Assembly (NCBI GenBank): GCA_018713375.1
Contig: DVOV01000152.1
Location: 1 to 16,331, forward strand
Source of the DNA: Candidatus Scatomorpha stercorigallinarum
Lineage (GTDB): Bacteria > Bacillota_A > Clostridia > Oscillospirales > Oscillospiraceae
Direction of reading: 5' to 3'
Length of the DNA stretch: 16,331 bases
A program made the translations under genes and the position numbers. This document shows, piece after piece, positions 1 to 7,200 of this stretch (positions within the stretch are counted from its first letter, which is position 1; every line of letters starts with the position of its first letter). Below the pieces are notes generated by a model. The model was given only the letters and a program-made list of their open reading frames with translations. It was not told the origin of the DNA and did no database searches.

Positions 1-290
1 CCCAGCTCAACGCCATGCACTACGGCACGCTGCCCATCGTGCGCGAGACCGGCGGGCTGAAGGACACCGTGGAGCCCTACAACGAATTCACCGGCGGCGG
101 CAACGGCTTCACCTTCGACCGCTACGAATCCGGCCTGCTGCTGGAGGCCATCAACCGCGCCAAGAGCCTCTACTTCACCAACCGCTATCACTGGGACGAG
201 ATCGTGCAGCGCGACATGGCCAAGGACGTCTCCTGGACCAACTCCGCCCGCCAGTACAAAGACCTCTATCTTGAGCTCACCCAGTGGTGA
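1..290 (+). CDS. glgA: Glycogen synthase, C-terminal end (partial)
   Basis: Only the last ~95 residues are present. The reading frame is open from base 3 and the start lies left of the window. Glycogen synthase (GT5 family, GT-B fold) transfers glucose from ADP-glucose to the growing alpha-1,4-glucan in the cytoplasm. The sequence shows the C-terminal signature around MHYGTLPIVRETGGLKDTV, which lines the nucleotide-sugar site in bacterial GlgA. It is followed by the typical GNGF-F segment, a helix rich in aromatic and basic residues, and the end motif DVSWTNSARQYKDLY. The stop is TGA at 288-290, followed by a strong hairpin terminator, so this is probably the last gene of a glycogen operon to the left. 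No frameshift is visible. The remaining catalytic domain cannot be seen. The family call is secure from the RETGGL motif; exact specificity rests on family knowledge. Confidence 0.93.
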   Translation, partial: QLNAMHYGTLPIVRETGGLKDTVEPYNEFTGGGNGFTFDRYESGLLLEAINRAKSLYFTNRYHWDEIVQRDMAKDVSWTNSARQYKDLYLELTQW

Positions 291-302
291 GTAACTAAGC
301 GC

Positions 303-339
303 AAAAAAAGGCCGGCTGAAGCTTCAGCCGGCCTTTTTT
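303..339 (+). terminator. Intrinsic terminator after glgA
   Basis: A 24-base perfect palindrome (310-333; outer stem GGCCGGCTG pairing with CAGCCGGCC, AAGCTT in the loop) is preceded by seven A (303-309) and followed by six T (334-339). It lies 12 bases after the glgA stop. The A-tract on the left means it could also stop minus-strand transcription, though no minus-strand gene points into it here. Confidence 0.93.
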
Positions 340-412
340 CCATCTTCAGGCATCCAGCGCGGGATAAATGGCCGGGGCGCAGTATTCGCTTGCTATTTCA
401 GGAAATTGACCG

Positions 413-441
413 TTGCACATTTGTGACGTATCTAATATAAT
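413..441 (+). promoter_or_regulatory. Candidate sigma-A-type promoter for the diguanylate cyclase gene
   Basis: A perfect -10 box TATAAT (436-441) is preceded, after 17 bases, by TTGCAC (413-418), which matches only the TTG of the -35 consensus. A better-looking TTGACC (406-411) is 24 bases away, too far for a standard promoter. The region is clearly more AT-rich than its surroundings and sits in the only sizeable spacer of the window. A start near 448 would give a leader of about 40 bases. The -10 is convincing; the -35 is weak. Confidence 0.5.
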
Positions 442-473
442 GTCATATGTATAAGTTTGTCATTTTCAGGCGC

Positions 474-480
474 GGGAGGA
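474..480 (+). promoter_or_regulatory. Ribosome binding site fixing the start at 487
   Basis: GGGAGGA ends six bases before the ATG at 487. The same frame is open back to a TTG at 457, but that codon has no Shine-Dalgarno sequence before it, and the GGGAGGA itself would then lie inside the coding region. The ATG at 487 is therefore preferred. Confidence 0.85.
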
Positions 481-486
481 TACGCC

Positions 487-1596
487 ATGCTCAAGGCCAT
501 ACACGACTTTTTCATCATCACGCCGGAGGTGAAGCCGGAGTTCCTCGCCGCCGCGCAGCGGCACAACCGCCTCTCGCTGCTGGTCATCTGCGTGATGATC
601 TTCGGCATGGAGCTCTTCAACATGGCGCGGGTGCTCTTCTGGTCCGCTTCCGGGCTGGGGACGCTCAACAACCGCATTTATTTCGCCTTTTACAGCTCGC
701 TGTTCCTGGCGGCGGCGCTCTACCTGCTGCTCGCGTGGCTGCTGCGCCGGCGCGCGCCGGGCGTGAAGCTCGCGCTGCAATACGCCTGCGCGGCCTTCTG
801 CCTCGTCTGGCACGTTGGCATGAACGCCTATGACATCCTTGCCGGCCACAGCCTGGAGACCGGCATCTATCTCACGGCGGTCCTCGGCATGGGCGTGTTC
901 ATCCTCATGCCCGCCTGGCTCTCCTTTGCCCTGCACGGGGCGGCTTACCTGCTCTTTATGGCCCTCGCCGCGCCCTCGCTGGACAGCGGGCAGCTGATAA
1001 ACCTCAGTTTTGCGTCCATCGTGGCCCTGGCCGCCTCCCTCACCAACTGCCGCCACCACGCTGTGGTCATCGCCCAGCGGCAGGAGATACGCAGCATCAA
1101 CGAACGGCTGCAGGTCCTCGTGCAGCGCGACCCCCTGACGGGCCTGCTGAACAAGACGGCCTTCCAGCGCTGTGTGGAGCCGCACCTGGGCGAGCGCGGC
1201 GCGGCGCTGCTGATACTCGACCTGGACGATTTCAAGTCCGTCAACGACCGCTTCGGCCACCCCTGCGGCGATTTCGTGCTCAAGGAGACGGCCATTTTGC
1301 TGGACGCCGCCTTCACCGGCGCCGCCGGCGTCAGCCGCATCGGCGGCGACGAATTCGCCGTGCTCACGCTGGGGCTCTCCGCGCAGGAGCTGGAGGACGC
1401 CGCCCGCACGCTCATCCGCTCCGTTTCCGCCATCACCTGGCGCGGCCAGGCGGTGAGCAGCGGCTGCAGCATCGGCGGCTGCCGCCTTGGCAGCCGCGCT
1501 ATCAGCTACGAACAGCTCTACGACGCGGCCGACCGCGCGCTCTACCGCGCCAAGGAGCACGGTAAGGAGCAGTTCTACCTGCTGGACCTGCCCTGA
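487..1596 (+). CDS. Membrane-anchored GGDEF diguanylate cyclase
   Basis: A 369-residue protein predicted to make cyclic di-GMP from two GTP at the inner face of the membrane. Residues ~28-186 form about six hydrophobic membrane segments with short loops (a 6-TM sensor-like module of no named family I recognise). A short helical linker (~195-212) leads into the GGDEF domain (~213-365). This domain has an intact DPLTGLLN start, a metal-binding DLDDFKSVND segment, and RIGGDEF with GGDEF at 286-290. The inhibitory-site motif RxxD normally five residues upstream is absent (TGAA at 277-280), so product inhibition through that site is not expected. The gene stands alone with its own promoter and terminator and converges on the c-di-GMP operon downstream. 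Activity is inferred from intact motifs; the signal it senses is unknown. Confidence 0.93.
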   Translation: MLKAIHDFFIITPEVKPEFLAAAQRHNRLSLLVICVMIFGMELFNMARVLFWSASGLGTLNNRIYFAFYSSLFLAAALYLLLAWLLRRRAPGVKLALQYACAAFCLVWHVGMNAYDILAGHSLETGIYLTAVLGMGVFILMPAWLSFALHGAAYLLFMALAAPSLDSGQLINLSFASIVALAASLTNCRHHAVVIAQRQEIRSINERLQVLVQRDPLTGLLNKTAFQRCVEPHLGERGAALLILDLDDFKSVNDRFGHPCGDFVLKETAILLDAAFTGAAGVSRIGGDEFAVLTLGLSAQELEDAARTLIRSVSAITWRGQAVSSGCSIGGCRLGSRAISYEQLYDAADRALYRAKEHGKEQFYLLDLP

Positions 1597-1615
1597 GCGC
1601 CCGGAAAAAACAGAA

Positions 1616-1643
1616 CCCCCGCCGGTCCGCGGACCGGCGGGGG
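1616..1643. terminator. Bidirectional terminator between convergent genes
   Basis: A 28-base perfect palindrome (14-base arms, CCCCCGCCGGTCCG and its complement) with TTTT at 1644-1647 on the right and AAAAAA at 1605-1610 on the left. It lies 19 bases after the plus-strand cyclase stop and 20 bases after the minus-strand cheB-cheR stop, so it probably ends both transcripts. The T-tracts are modest on either side (four T, and six T after a short interruption), but the stem is very GC-rich. Confidence 0.88.
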
Positions 1644-1663
1644 TTTTCGTATTTTGCGCTTTT

Positions 1664-4255
1664 TCAGATGAGCTCCGCCGTCCCGGCGGCCACGGGCTCC
1701 GGTTCCGTCGCGGAGGGGACGCCCAGGCTGTCGATGATGGTGATGACCAGCCCGCGGATGCTGTTTTCCGTGGTGCGGTAGGGCGCGATGCGCAGCGTGT
1801 AGCAGCGGCCGTTCATGGCCGTCACCTCGCGGTCGATGGAGAGGAGGTCCTTGAGCACGGTGCGGCAGTCGTTCTCGATGGCCTCGTCGGGGAAGCTGTG
1901 GGCGAATATCTGGATGGGCCGCCCCACGTCGTGCTCCATCAGCTGGAATTCGCGTCCCACGTACTCGGTGAACTTGCGGATGTTGAGGTTGCTGTCCACG
2001 AAGAGGATGCCGATCATGGTGGAGGAGAGGAAGTTGGAGAGGTCGTTGGTCATCATCGTCAGTTCGTCCAGCTTCAGCTGGTGCTCGGTGTTGACGGTGT
2101 AGAGCTCCTCGTTCACGCTCTGCAGCTCCTCCGTGGAGCTCTGCAGCTCCTCATTGGCGGTCAGCAGCTCCTCGTTTGCGGCCTGCAGCTCGCCGTTCAC
2201 GGTCTCCAGCCGCTGGATGGTGGCCCGCAGGTCGCTCTGGGACACCTGGAACTCCCGCTCCAGGTCGGCGATGCGCCGGGCGGCGGTGGCGTCCAGGTCG
2301 TATTTTTCCGTCACGCCGCCCTCGTCGCCGTGGCGCCGCTCCAGGAACAGCACGGCCGTCAGCTTGCTGTCCTCGCCGGAGACGCCGGCGATGGGCTGCA
2401 CGGTGAGGTCGATGACCTTGCGCCCGCTGGGCGTGTCCACCGCCACGTCCGTATAGGTGACGGGGGTGTTCTCCGCGCGGCAGCGGCTGAGCGCCGTGGC
2501 GGCCACCAGGCTGAGGTCCTTGTTGATCATGCTGAAGAAATTGAGCGTGGCTTTGCCGGGGGCCAGCGTCAGGTAGTCGGCGTAATTGCCGAAGAAGTGG
2601 AGCACGGAGTCGTCCTCCCCCAGCACCACGGAGGCGGGCAGGAAGCGCTCCAGGAACTTGGTGTAGAGCCCCTCGGCGGCGCTGTCCTCGTTCTGCCCGC
2701 TGCCCGCGCGGATGCTGCGCGGGGAAATGGTCTGGATGTTGGGGATGGTGAAGGCCGGCGGCGTCAGGTCCTCCACCTTGCCCTCGCCCTTGTGCAGGTA
2801 TATCTTCTCCGCGCTGCAGACGGGCTTGAAAAGGCTCACATACTCCCCCGCCGTCTCGCTCTTGCCGAGGAAGAGGTAGCCGTTGTTTTTCAGCGCGGAG
2901 TGGAAGATGGCGAAGAGCCCGCGGCGCATCACCGGCTGGAAATAGATCATCACGTTGCGGCAGACGATGAGGTCCAGCTTGCCGAAGGGCGGGTCGGAGA
3001 ACATGTTGTGCGTGGCGAACACGATCATGCGCCGGATCTCCTTGGAGATCTGGTACTGGTCGTTGATCTTGAGGAAGAACTTGGCCAGGCGGTCGGGCGT
3101 CACGTCGTCGATGATGTTTTCGGAGAAAACGCCCTTGCCGGCCTGCTCGATGGCGCGGCTGTCCACGTCCGTGGCGAAGATCTTCACGTCCCGCTTGACG
3201 TTCAGCTCCTCCATCACCTCGCGGAACAGTATGGCTATGGAATAGGCCTCCTCGCCGGTGGAGCAGCCCGCGCTCCAGACGCGGATGGGCTCGTTTTCCT
3301 TCGCCCGCTCGACGATCTTGTAGATGGCGTTGTACTTGAGCTTCTCAAAAAAGGCCGGGTCGCGGAAGAAATTCGTCACGCCGATGAGTATCTCCTTGAC
3401 GAGGATGTTCACCTCCTCCGCGCTGTCGCCCAGCAGCCGGGCGAAGTCAGCGAGGGTGGCCGTGTGCGTCACCAGCATCCGCCGCTCGATGCGCCGCAGG
3501 ATGGTGGAGCGCTTGTAGTAGGTGAAGTCGATGCCGCTGGCGTTTTTCAGTATCGTGTAGATGTGCGAGAGCGTCTCCTCCTCGGAGAAGATGACCTCCT
3601 CGTCGGAGAGCAGCCCGTCGCTCTTGGGCGAGCGCAGCAGCACGGGCGTGTTGGAGAAGTTCAGTATCTCCTCGGCGATCTCCTCCGGCGAGAGGACGAA
3701 GTCCGCCAGCCCCGTGTTGATGACGCTGCGCGGCATGCCGTCGAACTTGGCGCTCTCCGGCGCCTGGGCGATGACCAGGCCGCCGTGCTCCTTCACGGCC
3801 TTCACGCCGTTGGTGCCGTCCGAGCCGGTGCCGGAAAGCACGACCACGATGGAGTGCTCGCGCTTTTCCTCGGCCAGGGAGGAGAAGAAGATGTCGATGG
3901 GGTGGTTGAGCGTGCCGGAGGCGTAGTCGGAGAGTATCAGCCGCCCGTCCCTGATGGTCATGTACTTTTTCGGCGGTATCAGATAGACGGTGTCCGCTTC
4001 CACGTTCATGCCGTTTTCCGCCTGGTACACGCTCATCTCCGTGTGCTTGCCGAGGATGTCGGCCATCAGGCTCTTATAGTCGGGCGAGAGGTGCTGCACG
4101 ACCACAAAGCTGAGCCCGCTGTTGGGCGGCATATAGCCGAAAAACTGCTGCAAAGCCTCCAGCCCTCCGGCGGAAGCGCCGATGCCGATGACCAGCGGCG
4201 TCTGTGCGGAGGCGTTTTCTTCGGGCAGGGACTTTTTTACGTCGGTCTTGCTCAT
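1664..4255 (-). CDS. CheB-CheR fusion with coiled coil and C-terminal PAS
   Basis: An 863-residue cytoplasmic fusion. Residues ~18-200 are a CheB methylesterase/amidase domain with the triad Ser28 (GIGASAGG), His55 (VQHLSP) and Asp146 (GTGSDG). Residues ~225-490 are a CheR methyltransferase: arginine-rich N-terminal helix RRIERRM, NFFRDP, SAM-binding AGCSTGEEAYS (~329-339) and CRNVMIYF (~432-439). Residues ~520-640 look PAS-like. A long coiled coil (~655-735) contains NEEL heptad repeats, then a last PAS-type domain (~740-845). In chemotaxis these enzymes remove and add methyl groups on receptor glutamates. The CheB part lacks the usual N-terminal receiver, and no kinase follows the PAS, unlike many CheB-CheR-PAS-kinase fusions. 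The start ATG overlaps the previous stop (ATGA) behind a strong AAAGGAGGAA. It is the last gene of the operon. No chemoreceptor is in view, so the substrate is unknown. Confidence 0.94.
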   Translation of the reverse strand: MSKTDVKKSLPEENASAQTPLVIGIGASAGGLEALQQFFGYMPPNSGLSFVVVQHLSPDYKSLMADILGKHTEMSVYQAENGMNVEADTVYLIPPKKYMTIRDGRLILSDYASGTLNHPIDIFFSSLAEEKREHSIVVVLSGTGSDGTNGVKAVKEHGGLVIAQAPESAKFDGMPRSVINTGLADFVLSPEEIAEEILNFSNTPVLLRSPKSDGLLSDEEVIFSEEETLSHIYTILKNASGIDFTYYKRSTILRRIERRMLVTHTATLADFARLLGDSAEEVNILVKEILIGVTNFFRDPAFFEKLKYNAIYKIVERAKENEPIRVWSAGCSTGEEAYSIAILFREVMEELNVKRDVKIFATDVDSRAIEQAGKGVFSENIIDDVTPDRLAKFFLKINDQYQISKEIRRMIVFATHNMFSDPPFGKLDLIVCRNVMIYFQPVMRRGLFAIFHSALKNNGYLFLGKSETAGEYVSLFKPVCSAEKIYLHKGEGKVEDLTPPAFTIPNIQTISPRSIRAGSGQNEDSAAEGLYTKFLERFLPASVVLGEDDSVLHFFGNYADYLTLAPGKATLNFFSMINKDLSLVAATALSRCRAENTPVTYTDVAVDTPSGRKVIDLTVQPIAGVSGEDSKLTAVLFLERRHGDEGGVTEKYDLDATAARRIADLEREFQVSQSDLRATIQRLETVNGELQAANEELLTANEELQSSTEELQSVNEELYTVNTEHQLKLDELTMMTNDLSNFLSSTMIGILFVDSNLNIRKFTEYVGREFQLMEHDVGRPIQIFAHSFPDEAIENDCRTVLKDLLSIDREVTAMNGRCYTLRIAPYRTTENSIRGLVITIIDSLGVPSATEPEPVAAGTAELI
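2098..2205 (-). repeat. In-gene 21-bp tandem repeat encoding heptads
   Basis: The 8-mer agctcctc (plus strand) recurs at 2103, 2124, 2145 and 2166, with a diverged copy (agctcgcc) at 2187, exactly 21 bases apart. On the coding strand each unit is seven codons ending in EEL/GEL (for example QSSTEEL, QSVNEEL). It encodes the core of the coiled coil in the CheB-CheR protein and keeps the reading frame. Such NEEL heptads are common in CheB-CheR-PAS proteins; copy number could vary by slippage. Confidence 0.85.
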
Positions 4256-7200
4256 TTCTTTTCCTCCTTTGCGCTTGCGTCCCGCGCGGGGTGGGCGCGC
4301 AGGTATTTCAGTTCAAATTCCATTGCCGGCAGCGGCGGGTCGTAAAAATACCCCTGGCCGTAATAGCAGCCGGCCTCCAGCAGCGCGTCGCGCTGCGCGG
4401 CGGTCTCCACGCCCTCGGCCACGCAGTCCATGCCGTATGCGCGGCATATCTGCACGATGTCCCGCACCAGCATCCGGCTGACGGGGTTGCCGGCGAGCCC
4501 GGTGATGAGGCTGCGGTCCAGCTTCACGGTGTCGAAGCGGACGTTGGTGAAAAGCGGCAGGTTGGCGTACTGCGAGCCGAAGTCGTCCAGGCTCAGGCGC
4601 AGGGCGCAGGAGCGGAAGCGCTCCACGATGCGGCGGAACTCGCCGGTCTCGATGCCGCCGCGCTCCGTCACCTCCAGCTCCAGGGCCTCCGCCGGGAAAT
4701 GCGGATAGCGGCTCTGCACGGCCAGCACGGAGGCCAGCGTGGACGGGTGGACGAGCGTGGCGCGCGAAATGTTGGTGGCCACGGGCACCAGCCCCAGCCC
4801 CTCCTCGCGCCACCGGTCGGCCTGGTCGAGCGAGCGCTCAAGGACGTAGATGTCCAGGTCGCGTATGGACCCGTCCTGCTCCAGATACTCTATGAACTGC
4901 CCCGGCGCGACGATGCTGCCGTCCTCGGCTATGCCGCGCACCATGGCCTCCGCCCCGTACAGGCGGCCGGTGCGCATGTCTATCTTCGGCTGGAAATAGA
5001 CGGTGAAGCGCCCGGCGCGCGCCGCCGCGCCCACGCTGTGGTATTCTTCCGCCCGCTGGGCAAAGCCGAGCACCTCGTCGCTCGTGTCCAGGCCCTCGCC
5101 GTGCATGGCGGCCTTGGCCTCCTTCACCAGCGTCTGCCCGCTGAAGCGCCCCTCGGCCCAGGCGCGGCCGATGCGCACCTCCTTCGGGTAGCGCCGCTGT
5201 ATGATGGAGCGCAGCCGCCCGCAGCGTCCGACGAACACCTCCCGCGTCGTGTTGGGGAAAAAGGCGATGAACTCCGCGTCCCACGTGCGGTAAAGATAGC
5301 TGTAGCCGAACAGGTCGGCCAGCGTCTTGGCCACATACCACAGCAGCCTGCTGCCGTATTCAAAGCCGCAACTGCTGTTGATGGCGGCGAAATTCGGTAT
5401 GTCCAGGCACACGGCCCCCAGCGAGCTGAAGTGCTCGGAGTCGAGCGCGTACACGGCCTCCATGTATGAGCGCAGGTCCGGCAGGCCCATCAGCTGCTCG
5501 GCCGCGCCGGCGGGGCTGTCCGCGCGGCGGAAGCGCTCGCGCTGGCGCAGCATATGCGGTATCAGCGTGCTGAAAAGCGCCGCGTCCCCCGGGTGCTCGC
5601 GCGCGTTCTCTATGCAGAGGAAGCCCTCCACCCGCTCGCCGCGTATCAGCGGCAGGGCCGTGAAGTACCACTCACCCTCCCCGCCGCGCTCCTGCTCGTG
5701 CCGCCGGGTGACGAAAATGGGCGCGCGCTCGTCCATGCAGCGCCGCAGCAGCGGGAAGCTGTCCAGGCGCATGCCGGATACGGCCTGCTGTATGCTGCGT
5801 TTGCTCGTGTTCGTCCACTCGAAGGTCATCACCAGCGCGTGGCCGTTCTCCACCAGCATCAGCGTATAGACGCGGTCGGCGTGGTAATATGTGCCGATGG
5901 TCTGCAAAACGCCCATCAGCGAGGCGTCCAGCGTCCGCGCCGTGAGCATCCCGGAAACGCAGTCCAGCGCCACGTCCTTCTCGCTCTCTGAGAGCGGGCG
6001 CAGCATTTCCCCCGAGTGTATGGCCACTTCGTCCGTGCCTGAGCCCACTTTTTCCCAGCAGCCGTCCACAGCTTCCTGCGCGAAGGCCACGGTGTCCGCC
6101 GCCGCGTTCCACCAGAAGGAGCAGGCGTGCAGCGCCTCCTCGAGCATGGCGGCGTAGCTGGCGCCGGCGGCGGGCAGCACGCTCACGCCGGTGACGAAGC
6201 GCAGTCCATCAAAGGCGGCGGCCGGCTGCATAACGCGCCGCACGAAGGCCACGGCCTCTTCCAGCAGGCGGCGCAGCTCCTCTTTGCCCGTCACGGAGGG
6301 GAAGGCGACCACCAGTTCGCGGGCGCTGTACTGCCCCAGCAGGCAGCCGCCGCCCAGCGCCAGCGAGAGCGCCGTCGCCAGCTCATAGAACATCTGCCCG
6401 GCCGCCGGCAGGGCGCCCTGCGGCTGGCTCGCCAGGCCGTTCACCTGGAAGACGGCCACCGCCCGGTTGCCGCCCCCGCCGCCGGCGAAGGCCGTCTCCG
6501 CCATCCGCTGTATGGTCGCGCGGTCGTAGAGCCGGCTGCCCTCGTCGCGCCGCGCCTCGCCGGCCAGTGCCTGTTCCAGCCTGTGCTGCGGGTCCATGCG
6601 CACGAGATAGACGAAAAGATGCACCTGTCGCGAGGAGGGCTCTTCGGTCAGGTACAGCACGTGCCTCACCCAGCGGATGCGCCCGTCGCTGTTCACGCGC
6701 CGGTACTCGGCGGCGAGCCAGCGCCGCCCCTCCTCAAAGGCCTTCAGCAGCCGCTCGCGGTCGAAAAAGTCCAGGAACGTCTCCTGGTCGGCCTCGCCGA
6801 AGATCTTCTCCCGCTCCATTTTCAATATCTGCGAGCAGCGCGTGCGCTGCACCTGGCTGGTGAGGTTGGAGCCCTCTATCCACAGCGACTCCACACAGTC
6901 CAGCTCCAGGTTGGCGCTCATGCGCACGATCAGGTCGGCCACCAGCCCCTCCGGCAGCGGGCGCTGCAGCGGGCTCCAGCTGTCGGGGCCGGAAAAGCCC
7001 AGCGGCAGGTTCTCAAGCACGCCCACCGCCTTCACCGCCCGCCCAGCGTCGTCATAGAGCGCGCGGTAGGAGATGGTCGCCCAGCTGTAATAGCCCGTGT
7101 CCACGCTGCGGACGGCAAAGTTGCCGTAGCCCTGCGCGTGCCCGTCCAGCAGGTCCCGGGCAAAGGCGCGGAAGCGGGAAACGGAATTCGGGTGTATCCA

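Noticed and set aside
406..411. TTGACC as the -35 box of the cyclase promoter
   Set aside because: It is 24 bases from the only good -10 box, beyond the usual 16-18 base spacing.
340..486. A c-di-GMP riboswitch in front of the diguanylate cyclase
   Set aside because: The predicted leader after the -10 box is only about 40 bases and shows no conserved aptamer core or expression-platform hairpin.
457..486. TTG at 457 as the cyclase start
   Set aside because: No Shine-Dalgarno sequence upstream, while GGGAGGA sits six bases before the ATG at 487.
466..1560. A 364-codon minus-strand open frame opposite the plus-strand cyclase
   Set aside because: Ala/Glu/Val/Gln-rich nonsense translation; the plus strand encodes a complete GGDEF protein with promoter and ribosome binding site.
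1487..4345. A 952-codon open frame on the plus strand opposite the CheB-CheR gene
   Set aside because: Antisense shadow of a GC-rich gene: low-complexity Val/Gly/His/Asp-rich translation, no domains, no ribosome binding site, and it runs through the terminator region and another gene's end.
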